Source: Myxocyprinus asiaticus
Lineage: Eukaryota > Chordata > Actinopteri > Cypriniformes > Catostomidae
Direction of reading: 5' to 3'
Assembly: GCF_019703515.2 (NCBI RefSeq)
Contig: NC_059372.1
Location: 25,766,931 to 25,830,930, forward strand
DNA length: 64,000 nucleotides
Made by a program: the position numbers and the translations under genes. The notes under the pieces were generated by a model. It was given only the letters and a program-made list of their open reading frames with translations. It was not told where the DNA came from and searched no databases. Positions 16,663-28,658 of this stretch are shown here, piece by piece. Positions within the stretch are counted from its first letter, which is position 1; each line of letters starts with the position of its first letter.

Positions 16663-17503
16663 CCTTTTTTTTTTTTAAGTTTTAATGTCAAACTTAACTT
16701 AAAACCAACATAAACATGCAGCGCGGCCGTGTGCGTCTCTCTCTCTCGAACTGGCGCCTCTGGCTCGTATCTATCCCCCTCCCAGCTGATTAGCCCGATT
16801 CAGGGCTGGCCGTGTGTCTTCATGGCCCGGCCCCTCCCACCTTCTCGTCACACTCCTCCATTGCCCGACTCAGGCTGGGGAAACCCCCGGCATGACACAC
16901 TCCCCTCCCTTCCTGGAGGGTGGGGGGTGTTGACCTTCCAGCTGTGACTGCCGGCAGGTCTTCCCTGCCTTTCTGGAGCCCTGGGAGAGACAAGGGGAGG
17001 GAAAGGTGAGAGGGAAAGAGCGAGGCGGGGCAACATAGAGAGAGAGAGAGAGGAGAGAGAGAAAAACTTGCTCGCCGGGCTCCCGGACACGCTGTCGCCC
17101 GGTCCTCAACCACTCCTCCGCCCTCTGGCGGACGCCAGCTCGCTCCTCTGGCAGATGGCAGCAAGTCCTCCAGCCCCTGGTGGACAGAACCGCTCCTCCC
17201 CCTCTTCAGCGTATAGCCGCAGTCCCTGTGGCTCTCACCGACCGGCTGCTCCCCTGGCAGATGGCAGCAGCGAGGACTCCATGACAGCGCATCCCTCCTC
17301 CCTCCCAGGTTTCGGCACCATTGTAACACATAAGGATGAGCAAGGAGGAGGCGGGAACTGGCTGAACAGTAAACGTAAAGTTTAATGGTAAACTTACTCA
17401 AACTGGCACCTCTGGCTAGTCTTCATCCCCCTCCCGGCTGATTAGCCCGATTCAGGGCCAGCCGTGTCCTCACGGGCCAGCCCCGCCCTCCTCCTCATCA
17501 CAG
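16663..17503. mobile_element. GC-rich insertion bounded by an approximately 100-bp direct repeat
   Basis: This block is much richer in G+C than the rest of the window. About 100 bp near 16750-16855 (GCCTCTGGCTCGTATC..., GCTGATTAGCCCGATTCAGG) recurs in direct orientation near 17404-17502 (CCTCTGGCTAGTCTTC..., GCTGATTAGCCCGATTCAGG). The spacer contains CT/GA-rich tracts and repeated CTCCTC(C) motifs. Direct repeats around a non-coding core suggest a small non-autonomous LTR-like element or two related insertions, but no primer-binding site or polypurine tract was identified. Open frames of up to 193 codons here have low-complexity composition and are not considered genes. Confidence 0.5.
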
Positions 17504-18160
17504 ATAGAACTTGTAATCTTTAATGAAGCCATTATCAAGTGTCCAAATAATTTGTTTTCTTAATTTTAAACCATATACCTGTTGTTTTATTTTTCAAAAC
17601 ATAGTAAGCTTTTTTTGTTAAATATTTTGCTTGAAAGGTGTACTTATGTTATCTTTCTTTAAATAATATAAAATCATAATTTGTTTGATATTTTGTTCTC
17701 AAATGCAAAGGAATTCATGCAGTTTTAAGTTCAGCTTAAGCATCTAAATACTTTTTGGGGCCATTGTATATACCTTTCATTTAAAGTAACTGCCTTTCAT
17801 AATGCTATTAACATCACACTTTTATTTTGCATCTGTTCTCATTCAGTTTTAATACATTTGAGTATCATTTCATTCAACTTATCATAATGGTTCATCAGTT
17901 TATCATTTGGTATATCTATAGATTTTCAACTGGTTTGACTATTTTATGTGTTTGTAAAATATCAACATCTACAGTAAATCACAAGTTCAGAACAGGAAAA
18001 CATAATGCATTTGTTACAGTATTGCCAATTTATATAATGCGTAACCACTATTGTTTACAGTATGCATTCTGATTGTGTGTATGAGCATTTGCAATTTGTC
18101 AACAAAGTGCAGGATAGACTGCAAGAACAGGAACCAAACAATGAATTTGTATACTGGAAG

Positions 18161-19691
18161 CAAGGCCCGGTTCTACGGGGGTGCTTGAGGGTGCTAAGCA
18201 CCCTCAAACGAACCTTAGAGCACCTTCAATTGCAGACCAGGGCAAACTACTCCCAGCGGGTCTATTTATCATGAATGTTTTTATTAGATAAAGATCTAAT
18301 CTAATCTTATCTGGCTTTGGGACCTATCACGCATCCACAAGCTTTTAATATGCTCAGGGTTGCCAGATAATATATGCAACACCCCAATCAGAGATTTGTA
18401 CTTGCACAAATAGGAAATTTTTCTCCTTATGTCATACTTAATTTATGCAATCTGGCAACCATGCATGCGAGTGCCCGCTTTCTCCCTCCTCTTCGGAAAA
18501 AAACTTAAAGTGCTCAATAGTGCAATATTATGCTCAAAGAAAAGTGTAATGCAGCCACTCCATGTCCATTCGTGATGCTGTGTGTGCTGTTTAGTGCCAA
18601 GTCTGCTAAAAACATTTTCAGTGATGAACTTTAGTAAAATCCCAATAGATCTTCACATCACACGGAGGGGACACGCGAGCAAAACCAAGTGAGAGAGGAA
18701 AATGTTTGTTCTTTGTGTTATTTGTAAAATGCTGAAGTCCCTCACACCTGTATGCAAATGTTACTCTGGCAGTAATCATTTATCAGTGTCATGCAGCTTG
18801 TTTTATTCAGTGGTGTGCTGAATGGGATGCCAAATAAACCATTGAGGAGACTCGCATCATGACCCATGAGCATGTAAACAGGTTGATAATGTTCTGAGAA
18901 TAAAACAAATGTGTCCACTTTGCGGCCAACATTAAAATAAGCCTTTAGAATCTATCATTTCAGATTCTATCATTTTATTTTATTTATTAAACCAGACTCC
19001 TGATGTACAGTGTTAAATTGAATACTAAATTACCACTGCATTGAAGTATGGTAAAATAAACAAATTAATAATTACAATCAGTCTTAATTCAGTTTTACTA
19101 ACACGTGATAGAAATGTAGCAGCAAAACTTCAAGCAACCACAGAATGGTCCCATCAGTCTGTATATGCTTCAGAATATTGTGCATCATTCATTGAGTGCA
19201 TTACTACTTCTGTGCTTAAAAGATACAACTATGCAGAAATTTTTATCTTCTCTCTTCCATGTTCTATATGGCTGATGTGGCCCCTGTACCAAAACAATTG
19301 CACACACCTGCTCAATTGAATATGTAAGTCTCATACTGTAAATTGGCAAGCAGATTTCCTTAAATCCCATTCAACACACAAAAATCCCAGCAGTTTGTGA
19401 ACACACAGTTGCTGCATCAAAACTTATAAACGTGTATGATTGTGCAAATCAGTGTCCTAATCTGCTGTAGCAGCATTTTGCTGTCATTTTCAGTGACAGA
19501 TCATGTGAAAAAGAAAACGAAGCAATAAAGGTTTTGTACATAAAAACTGTTATTTAAGTTGTTTTAGTAGCATTTAAACACGATTTAATATATTTTTAAA
19601 ACGTGTAATTACGATACATCTCCATTTTATACAGAGCACCCCCACTATTTTCAGAATCACCCTCAGTGATTTTGATCTGGAACCAGGCCTG
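18161..19691. mobile_element. hAT-like non-autonomous element with 7-bp target duplication
   Basis: The left terminus CAAGGCCCGGTTCTACGGGG and the right terminus (inverted) CAGGCCTGGTTCCAGATC form an imperfect terminal inverted repeat. Both ends are abutted by CTGGAAG (18154-18160 and 19692-19698), a perfect 7-bp duplication, or 8 bp with one mismatch. That length fits hAT-type insertion. A GGGTGCTTGAGGGTGCTAAG / CACCCTC foldback lies near the left end, and CACCC motifs recur near the right end. No transposase was seen in about 1.5 kb. Confidence 0.65.
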
Positions 19692-19699
19692 CTGGAAGC

Positions 19700-20503
19700 C
19701 AGTCAGAGGTGGGTATCAGAGGGAGCAGGAGGGCAGGATCTGGTGAGCCCATCATTGTCCACTATGTGATTTAGTAAACAAAGGCCTAACTACTTTAAAG
19801 CAAATTACAGGACTGTGACAAATGTGTGAGTCTCATTTGTAATTCACTTTGGTTACTATAAAAGCATCTGCTAAATGACTAAAAGTAAATGTTACTACTC
19901 ACTCCTAAACTATCAATTCATACTGTACTGTAAGAGTACGGTACAGTAAATTACATTACAGTGTACATTACTGTACTTGTTACACAATTCTTACAGTATC
20001 ACCTATTGACAACATATTCTGTACTGTCAGAATTGACAGAGAATGTGAGTCCAGCATCATACTGTATCTTCATTATTCACATCTTTTGATTACACATTAC
20101 ACAACTGCAATTATTATTACAGGCATTATGAATTTACAGTAATGTTAGTTTGGTCAGGCATTGTAAGTGTATTTCCTAATGTGACTTTAAAATATTTAAC
20201 ATCTTTAAGGTTAATTTGAAGCATGTGTCTTGCATTGTTTGCTACAGAATGAATAAATTGATAAAATCACTAAATAGAAAGAAGATCCTTCTGTTGTAAA
20301 CGTTCTCATTACACGTCACAATAATCTTGTGTTCTGAAACAGTGATTATATAAGCATGTTAGCAGGTTTTGAAAGAATGACTAGCTTTGTTACAAGTGTG
20401 ATCAGTTTGGTGTTTTGTACTAAGAGTTTTGAAAATGTACCACTTGCATGTGAAAATAGTACCAAAGCGATTAAAAAAACTTTAAAAATAAAATAAAAAA
20501 TAC

Positions 20504-20537
<34 letters not shown>

Positions 20538-20700
20538 TATATATATAAAATCAAGAAAAACAGGCAAGAAACAGCTGCAAGGATTGCCTCACACATAAAT
20601 GAGAATTACCAGATACAACTTTGTTTGCAGATCATTAGAAATAGGATCAGTGAGTATGGATTCACTTGACCATGCACTAATAAAATATATACCTTTATAT
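19700..20700. other. Intergenic with ATA microsatellite
   Basis: Unique AT-rich sequence with an (AAT)n(AT)n microsatellite at about 20503-20547. It also contains a short stretch (19925-20050) rich in TACTGTA/TACAGTA motifs. No gene seen. Confidence 0.55.
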
Positions 20701-20708
20701 ATATACAC

Positions 20709-21271
20709 ACCGATCAGCCACAACATTAAAACCACCTGCTTAATGTTGCGTAGATCCCCATCGTGCTGCCAAAACAGCTCAGAATAGCAGCATGAGATGC
20801 TATTCTTCTCACCACAACTGTACAGAGTGGTTATCTGAGTTACCATAGACTCTGTCATGAGTCATAGCGTTTCTGTCCACAGAACTGACGCTCACTGGAT
20901 GTTTTTTGTTGTTGGCACCATTCGGAGTAAATTCTAGAGACTATTGTGTGTGAAAATCCCAGGAGATCAGCAGTTACAGAAATACTCAAACCAGCCCGTC
21001 TGGCAACACCAAAAAAAACGTCCAGTGAGCGGCAGTTCTTTGGACAGAAATGCCTTGTTGATGAGAGAGGTCAACATAGAAAGGCCAGACTGGTTCGAAC
21101 TGACAAAGTCTACGGTAACTCAGATAACCGCTCTGTACAATTGTGGTGAGAAGAATAGCATCTATGTGATATAGATGCGCCAACCCGCATCCATTCTGAG
21201 ATACGGGTTGGCGCTGTTTTGGCAGCATGAGGGGGAAATATAGGCAGGTGGTTTTAATGTTGTGGCTGATA
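20709..21271. mobile_element. Inverted Tc1/mariner-type pair, second copy
   Basis: The left end CGATCAGCCACAACATTAAA and the right end ATGTTGTGGCTGATAT are inverted. The interior is two inward-facing truncated halves of the family seen at 6.2 kb; parts of both the helix-turn-helix and linker regions are visible on both strands, with frameshifts. It cannot encode a functional transposase. Confidence 0.8.
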
Positions 21272-22165
21272 TATATATCATTCATACCACATCACAAAAC
21301 ACTGAAATAGAACTTTATAGCTTTATAGCACAAAACACTGAAATACAACTTTATAGCTCATTTTTCAGTATTACAATATCATATTTTTATAATAATACAA
21401 ATAGGCTATATTTTGATGCGTATTCTTCTTGCATTCCATTCTGTACCCATCAACAGCACAGAAAGCTGAAAAAAAAAAAAAAAAAAAAATGTGTGCGATG
21501 TTTTACCGCCATCTGCTGGATAAAGAAAGAGTTACATCGATCTGCAAGTTGGAGTAATGGCTGGATTTCCAGGATATCCCAATAACGTTGCACATCAAGC
21601 TTCTAATGTGCCCTTCAAGTGGAACTCGGAATTCTAGATGATATCCGAGTTTCCGAGATGGGAGTTCTATACTTTCAACATGGCGGAGGAGAATACGGTT
21701 TCTGTAGTGAATGACAGGTTTTATTCATTTTTCTAAATACAGCTAATTGTTAGCACTTGCCGTTTCGGTCATATTCATTTATGTATATCAGCAACCATTT
21801 GATGCATGTTGTACATTTTTACACCGTGAAAATATCTTGTATTTGACCAAAATTCCATTATCGTCAGCAGGCTAACTGAGTAATATGTATTATGGTGTCA
21901 AAATAAAAGTTCCTCGAGAAATATGAATGAATGAACCTGGTGTTGTCCATGTTTCCTGTTCTTTCTGACAACAAAGCACGTGAACACGACATACTCGTAA
22001 TTACCACTTCAGTGGGAAGTAGGAAAATTCCAATTGCACATGAAGGCAGCATAAGACCATCTTAACTAAACAAATATCTAATATCTTAACTTATATCACA
22101 AGAAGTTTCTGTCTTTAACATGAGCATAGTGCGAATGTATAGCCTACTATCCAGGTGCTGAAAGT
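21272..22165. other. Intergenic, poly-A tract only
   Basis: Contains poly-A at about 21470-21489 and a short tandem duplication of ACAAAACACTGAAATA(G/C)AACTTTATAGC at about 21294-21358. No gene seen. Confidence 0.5.
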
Positions 22166-22169
22166 AATT

Positions 22170-22475
22170 AAACAGTAAAGCCATAAATGCAAGTGAATGG
22201 TGGCCAGACCTTTGAAGTAATCCATAAGACTCCAGTGGTTTTATACATGTCTTCTGAAGTGATATGACAGGTGTGGGTGAGAAACAGATAAATATTTAAA
22301 AAAAAAAATTTAACAAATGTTTTACTATAAATCTCCACTTTCACTTTCACATTCTTCTTCTTTTGTTTAGAAGAATGTGATGGTGAAAGTGGAGATAAAT
22401 AGTAAACAAATGACTTAAACATTGATCTGTTTCTCACCCGCACCAATCAAATCACTTCAGAAGACAAGCAGGGTC
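22170..22475. mobile_element. Family A foldback MITE, internal fragment
   Basis: Shares internal motifs with the other copies: GTGAATGGTGGCCAGA, AATCCATAAGACTCCAGTGG, GTGTGGGTGAGAAACAGAT, CACTTTCACATTCTTCTTC, and their inverses. The terminal TTAAAGGGATAG ends are missing. Confidence 0.65.
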
Positions 22476-22479
22476 TTCA

Positions 22480-24080
22480 GAAGGAAAGAGGTAGGAACAA
22501 TAAGAACAAGAAAAAAGAAACAAAACAGCAGACATAAAAAAAATCGAATCTGTCTTACAGCCACACAGCCTTAGATGTAAATCAACTGCAAATATAATAG
22601 GTTATTGCACAACAATCTCTCAATATTCCGTGTGATGCTCGAAATGGCTCTAAGAAATTTGGGGTAATTTTATTTTTCATATGTGTACAAAAGTTATTTG
22701 TAGAGGTTTAGCTCTATTTAGTGTCATTTGCAGTCACCATTATGGTGATTAGTGTTTCCTATAGTTACTGTAGGCACTTGAACCTTAATTTATATAAGAG
22801 TGCTGGAGATGTATCGTAACCTAGTTAAGTGTCGCACGATGATTGTGTTACGTGGACACAACATATTCTCCAACAAAGAAAAAATGTGTTGGACTAATAT
22901 GAATTTGGACAACTGTGATTCAAATTTTAGCGAAAATGTTCAATACATTTAAATATATTTTGTAATTGCATCATATTTTTCATTTAATAAATACATTGAA
23001 ACTAATTATTGTGGATTAAGCATTTGAAAAAATGTAAATGCTATATGCCTAAACTTTCAGAGGGCTGCAACAACTAATTGATCAAATGTAAATATCACTC
23101 AAATTATAAAAATTGACAATGAATTGAATTATTATTTGTTGGATATCTACGCTATGGCACGGAGATCCTCCTTCAGTGATGTCACTTTACAGTAGTGAAA
23201 ACATGTTTATTTTATTATTATTTTTTATTTTTATTTTTTATGGGGGAAAAAAAGATATTTGGAAAATGGTACAGAGCTGCATCTGAAAAGTGCCCAACCC
23301 AAGCACTCTATATAAAACATTTAATAGAAGCTCATGTAGTGTTGTGTGTCAGGTGCTTTGACAGATTCCTTCTGCTGTTTAATGTGCTTGAGAGCTTGTT
23401 TAACCCCAGCTAATAGCTTATATTTTACTGATTTATTCTAATTTGTAGATATTATAAACCCAAAGGCATGCAAGTTTCAATTTACATTTTGCAAAACAAC
23501 TTACAGCAAACGAGTCATTATTACTTCAAATTAGCTTACTTCATGGAGTGCGTGCGCTCGACAGAGAAAGGGACCGCAATCATTTTGATCAAATATTTCA
23601 TGGTTTAACATCAAATTGTAAATTGAACTGTTTAATTGAAATCTTCAATACTTGTAATCTAACAAATAACGTTAAAAGTAGTTTTTTCATCCCTTTCTCT
23701 TCTTTAAGTACTTCTGTTTCCTTTTTGATGCTTGTAAAATGTGCTTTCAGTACATTCTTGTTGTTAACACTAGGCGAAAATCCAAATGCACACACCGTAC
23801 TCTGCGCACTCCAGGTTAGACCTAAGAAACACATAGAAATCCGCCCTTGCAATCTCCAGAAAATTATTGAAAAAAATGTCAATGCAGTAATCACAAACCA
23901 CTGTGATTGGTGCATCCCGAACAGCGCTGAGAAAAGTAACAGATGACGTGACGATGTAGCTTAAACGCTACTTCCGAAGCAGTCTGACAATAATTTATAC
24001 ATGAATAATGAAACTGAGAAACTTTAATAGTCATTAAAATGAAAATAAAAACCTAGTATAAAGTTTTTTTATGAGGTAAA
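22480..24080. other. Intergenic, nothing recognised
   Basis: AT-rich. A 132-codon plus-strand frame (23548-23946) and its antisense frame show no domain or codon pattern that supports a gene. Confidence 0.45.
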
Positions 24081-24149
24081 ATTGCCCAAATGTTGGCCGG
24101 GACACCATTTTGTAAAGTTGGTAGGGATATGTCCCTCTCATCCCTACCT

Positions 24150-24350
24150 AAATCTACGCCTACTAGTCGATAACTGCAGACTTGTCTCTCTCCTACCTCT
24201 CTGCTGCTTTCCACACATGAACCACCAGATCCTCCTGTCCACACTCTCCGGCCTGGGCATCACAGGAACTGCACTTGGATGTTTGAGTCAAACCTCACAG
24301 GCAGATCCTTCAAGGTCTCCTGGAGAAGAGGTGTGTCCAGAAAACTATGT
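24150..24350 (+). pseudogene. Non-LTR retrotransposon reverse-transcriptase remnant
   Basis: The plus-strand frame contains NHQILLSTLSGLGITGTALG followed by a frameshifted match to the usual WFxSYLTGRSF segment (TSQADPSRSPGEE in the other frame). This is the palm/thumb region of an L2/Rex-type LINE reverse transcriptase. Only about 60 codons survive. Confidence 0.7.
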
Positions 24351-25200
24351 TTATCTTTTGTTGTTGACATCAGTCATTTGATGCATGCCCTGAAAACCAT
24401 GAACAAAACTTTGCATAGTAGAAAAAATGCAACCTAGATTTCATTAAATACAGGTAACGTTTTATACCGTTTTTATATATATGTGAAATCTCGGCCGTGA
24501 AGCAAACCAAGTTGAGAACCACTTGTCTAGCTTACATATTTTAACCTCCATAAACTCAACACAACCTTCCCGTATCAACATTTATAATCACCAATTTGAG
24601 AGTTTCGACACGAGGTGGCGCTGTTGGCATTCAGACTACCAGTGCGTCACAGAATCGCTAACTGTGCTCAGTAAACAGTGCCTCGTGCTTAAGAATGGTG
24701 CAAAGTAAAATTGTATACACCCTAACTTATTTTTTATAGTTTTTTTTTCTTCTCATAATTATTTAAATTAAAAACATTTACACTCAGTTAACGATAGAAA
24801 AAAATATATCAATATAAATTATATTTGATTGCTCTTGTAGTTCAGACTGCATGAATGGAATACAGTACTGATTTAAAGGCCACAGAAACCCTAGACAACG
24901 GTGACTCAACGAGGGCAACTTTCATCTTAAATACTCCACTTCTCTGTAACATTTGGCATATTGGTGAGTTGGCACTTTAAAGGAAGCGACTCATGCGGAA
25001 GTGTCAGGAGTTTGACAATCTACTCATCACAGTTTTGAACAAATAGCAGAGATTAAGACATACTGCGTCCACAAAAAACTGATACCACCTCTTAAGCATA
25101 TCCTACATTCTAATAAGTGAATGCAGGAGCCTAACTTGGCTTAAGCATCTAGGGACAAAAACTAATGTTTAGGTTTGCTGTGAACACAAAATTAGACATT
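24351..25200. other. Intergenic, nothing recognised
   Basis: Between the LINE remnant and the possible 3' end of errfi1, no gene or repeat family was identified. Confidence 0.45.
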
Positions 25201-25296
25201 TTTAATACAGTTAAAATGTATGATAAAAATGAGTATGATCAAATCAACACAGGGGCTGAAAAAATTCAGGACATCAGTGTATAAATAAGTTATTGC

Positions 25297-26498
25297 TTTA
25301 TTTCTTTAAATAGACAATTATGGCATGTAAAAACTACACCAATACTGTACATTTTTAAAAGATAGTGCATGTTTCATCTGGTTGAAACAAAGTCAGTTAA
25401 TATTAGCCTTCACACAGAAAACAGTAATTTCTTTGTTGAAAGAAAAACGTGAAATTGTAAACAGTTATTGGTTTGATAATTTGATCATAAAAAAATAAAT
25501 TAAAAAAAATAAAAGAAAGAAAAAAAAATTTCAATCACAAAAACTGCATTACTTGTGCTAAACATTTAGTTGGAAACATAAAACGCAAGGCCAGGGCCAT
25601 TCGTGGACTTTCAGAACTTCAGAATTTTTATACATGTGCTAAATGCTTCAGTGAAGCAACTTCATGGCAAACGAGTATAAAATACAAAATAACAATGGCC
25701 AACATATCCTTAATATCCAGTGTCCTGGTTTTAGACACCAAATACTAAATCAGTGGTGTTACTGCCTGTATAACAGACATGGCAGATAAAAAAGGGCCTT
25801 TGGCATGACTGAATCGGTTTACTCTTGGCAAACTGAAATTAGCTCCAACTACAGGTGCCATTCTTTCAAATCAAATGATAAATTAATTTGTCTTACATCT
25901 ATACGGTCCAAAACGCAAAGCAACAGAGCACAAAAATGGTAAAATGATCCAATGATGACAGTGCTTGTTCATGTATGCTATGGCTAATAATGCTAGAGTC
26001 TTGCAATCCGTTGTCATTTGTTCAGCAATCGGATCTGAATTTATATTGCTTGTATACAGGTTAATAGGAAAAAACAAAGACCGTCTTTAGCATTCAACTA
26101 GTGACAAATCTCAAATCAAAATCACAATAAGACCAGCTTATATTTGGTGTTACACAACTGTTTTACAGTGTAACAGTTCATCCTATTCCTTCATAAAAGG
26201 ATACTGCCCACTAAAACTTAAAATACAGCAAGAAAAATAGTACAACAAAAGAACATCATCCATAAAGAACACTTCCATCAAAGCTGTCATGGAGTTTCCA
26301 GCAGTGGTAAACCAATTATTTGTGTTTCTGACTGTTTGGAGTCCGAGGACATACTGCCCAGTCACTAAATAAAAAAGGAGATTAGTTTGGAACACTGCAA
26401 GTTTTATTCAAACAATAAATCGGTTTATATCTGGCCTCAATGTAATTCCTAGTTTCCGAGAGGATTTCAGATTCTAACTGTTTCACAAGGGCTTATAA
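25297..26498 (-). other. errfi1: errfi1 3' UTR with candidate poly-A signals
   Basis: Downstream of the stop codon (at 26499-26501) the minus strand has AATAAA at 26403-26408 and again at 25297-25302, either of which could end the mRNA. The interval is AT-rich with ATTTA motifs, as expected of an unstable immediate-early type transcript. Extent is inferred. Confidence 0.4.
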
Positions 26499-28558
26499 TC
26501 AACATGAGTCAGAGTCTTTGAAAAACCTCTGAAACTTCTCCAAGTACCCAGGCCTATGAGGGAGGAGAAAGTAATGGGTATTGCTGACTTTCTTGCCATC
26601 TTCCATAATGGGCAAAATGGGGGTTCGGGGAGCCAGTAAGCCCTCACAGCTCTGCTTGTGTTGAGCCTTGCTGACATACTCAGGATAGGGAGCAAAGCTT
26701 TGAGTAGGAGGCATTACTCCATTGACATAAATTGGGAGACTCTTTGGACTAATGGTACGTGGTATGACCTGAGGGATGGGCTCCCTGGGTGGAACTTTAG
26801 GGGGTTTGTCTACATCATAGTCATCAGTTGATAGTCGTCTGCCATCTGTGCACTCGCTCAGGCAAGGACGGATTGGAATGCGAGGTGGGACTTCGGGTTT
26901 CTCCTGTGGGTGGTTGTGGGGTGTGTGGTGAAGGCTGGCCGGCCTAAAGTTGGCAGCCTTAAAGGATCCAGCTGGGCCAGAAAGGGAGCGGTGCAGCCGG
27001 CATTGGGGCCTTTCCTGTGGTCTATCTTGGTCTTGAGTTACTGTCTGCTCCCCTTGAGGCTTCACCCCACATAATTTCTGATGTTCTTGTATCTGTTCAT
27101 AATAAGCAAAGTTTATCTGACCACTTACTCGGAAGCTGCGCCTGCCTGGCATGCCATAATTGAAGGTTGAGGTTTTAGAGCAGCGTACAGGCACCAAACA
27201 TTGACTCTCCGAGGTGCTGGAGAAAAACTCCACCTCGTTGTCCTCTGCTTCATCAGAGGACAGGTCACCAATGTCTGGGAGGGGAGGGAGGGGCTTTGTG
27301 CTTTGTCTGGGTGAACAAGGGGGTATGTGCTCATAAACGGACAGTTTCTGTAAGGACGGAACCACCTGGTCTCCCCTAGGTGAGTGGCACTGAGAGGAAA
27401 AGAGGAGCTGTGTAGGATTGCGAGTCTTTGGAGACAGACATGGTGGAGAACATAAGCTAGACGTTCTTCCTGTGAAGCAAAAATACATAAAGAACATAAA
27501 TGAGAATTCAAGCTCTTCTGTAAGTCAAGCCACCTACAACATATACATCCTTGAAGCATCATCCTAATGAGGCAAGTAATCTTGCAAAGGCTCTTTTTCC
27601 TGAGATGGTGTCAGCCACAACACTGGGAGTTTATCAAAAGGGTTTACTTATCAGCAGAGCAAATGACAATCTTACAATTTCCTACAACCTTCTGCACTTC
27701 CTGAGAAACATACACAAAATGCTCAGAGAACAGAGGGTGACCAGACTGTGATATGCACCACTAAGTGCCGTCAAGTGCTGTGTAAGCCAATATAATTCGA
27801 CATCAAGAACACACTCACTTTCAAAGGCCACTGATGCAGAGTCTTGCTGATAAATTCTCAAGCTGTTATCCATGGACTCGGAACCAAAACCAAAAAACAT
27901 CCTGCAAAATACAAAAATGGAAGGTTATCAAAATCTTGTGGTGACTAGAGTAAGACTTTCCATAATAAATAAATAAAAAGTTTAAGGAAGTTCACCCAAA
28001 ATTGATAATTCTCTCATCATTTACTCACACTTGTGTGGTCTCAGACTAATACAATTTTTTTTTCTTTTTCTGATATGCAAAGCTATTTTAAAGGACATAT
28101 GATGTCTGTTTGTACATGCAATGCAAGTCAATGCATGCGTCAAGCGCATCGATCTTAAAATTTTGATGGTGTCAAGGAGACTGCAGATGTCAAGATTTAT
28201 AGTGTAAAAGGAGGTAAATTTTGGTCTGTTTCTCACCCAAAACTGAACATACCACTTCAGAAGACATGGATTAAACCACTCGAGTCATGTGGATTACCTT
28301 TAAGCTGCCTTTATGTCCTTTTTGGAGCTTTATAGTTTTGGACCCCGTTGACTTGCATTGTATGGACAAACAGAAATCATATATCCTTCAAAATAACTTT
28401 GTTTGTGCTCCACAGAAAAAAGACAGACATGAGTTTGAGTTGGCATAAGGGCGATCATCATTTTTGGGTAAACCATTCATTTAAGCTGAAGATTCGATAC
28501 ACACTCACTTGTCCATGGTGTCATGGTGTTGATCCCAGTATGGCTGGGCAGAGGCCAT
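26499..28558 (-). CDS. errfi1: ERBB receptor feedback inhibitor 1 (MIG6/RALT), complete CDS in 3 coding exons
   Basis: ERRFI1 is an inducible cytoplasmic adaptor that binds and inhibits EGFR-family kinase domains. Coding exons on the minus strand: 28558-28509 (from an ATG, MASAQPYWDQHHDTMDK across the junction), 27901-27819, and 27469-26499. Phases match (2/1, then 1/2) and the total is 1104 nt, or 367 residues. Family matches are KPLPPLP, PGRRSFR..GQINFAYYEQ, RSLSGPAGSF, KPEVPPRIPI, PPKVPPREPI (SH3-type proline motifs), NGVMPPTQSFAP and GKKVSNTHYFLLPHRPGYLE (the two kinase-inhibiting segments). It differs from the human 462-residue protein in a short unrelated N-terminus without the CRIB-like stretch, a C-terminus ending about ten residues after the inhibitory motif, and Phe in place of the second Tyr of HYYLLP. 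This may be one of two teleost paralogs; which one cannot be decided. Confidence 0.93.
27981..28485. mobile_element. Family A foldback MITE inside errfi1 intron
   Basis: Ends TTCACCCAAAATTGATAATT and TTTTTGGGTAAACCATTCAT are inverted, and both inner halves carry the family motifs. It lies between the first and second coding exons of errfi1, about 20 bases from the first-exon donor. Confidence 0.75.
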
Positions 28559-28658
28559 GCTGTTTGAGAATGGAAGCTATTTCAGCCCTGCACCATTTTC
28601 AAACCTGCAGAACTCAAATCGTTCCATTACACTTCACTATAATTGGCACAGGGAAAAC
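28559..28658 (-). other. errfi1: errfi1 5' UTR part of first coding exon
   Basis: A strong acceptor (polypyrimidine, then CTTCCTGCAG on the minus strand) ends at 28659, about 100 bases upstream of the ATG. An in-frame TGA/TAG lies between it and the ATG, so the ATG at 28558 is the first usable start. A non-coding exon must lie further upstream (to the right). Confidence 0.6.

Larger units (their letters stand above)
15379..17770. mobile_element. Nested Tc1/mariner-type element with long terminal inverted repeats
   Basis: The left end CAGTGGCCCCAAAAAGTATT is matched by the inverted right end ATACTTTTTGGGGCCATTG. Long inverted arms run to about 15752 on the left and from about 17504 on the right. 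Between the arms lie a hairpin derived from a Tc1 transposase C-terminus (16077-16320), a Tc1 N-terminal fragment of another family (about 16345-16662) and a GC-rich block (about 16663-17503). A LINE tail is inserted in the left arm. The whole is a stack of successive insertions. Confidence 0.8.

Noticed and set aside
16820..17401. 193-codon minus-strand open frame
   Set aside because: Low-complexity Ser/Leu/Pro/Arg composition in a GC- and CT-rich repeat block, with overlapping frames of similar quality on both strands. Not a gene.
27125..27562. 145-codon minus-strand frame in errfi1
   Set aside because: A different reading frame of the true third coding exon; the phase does not fit the splice sites.
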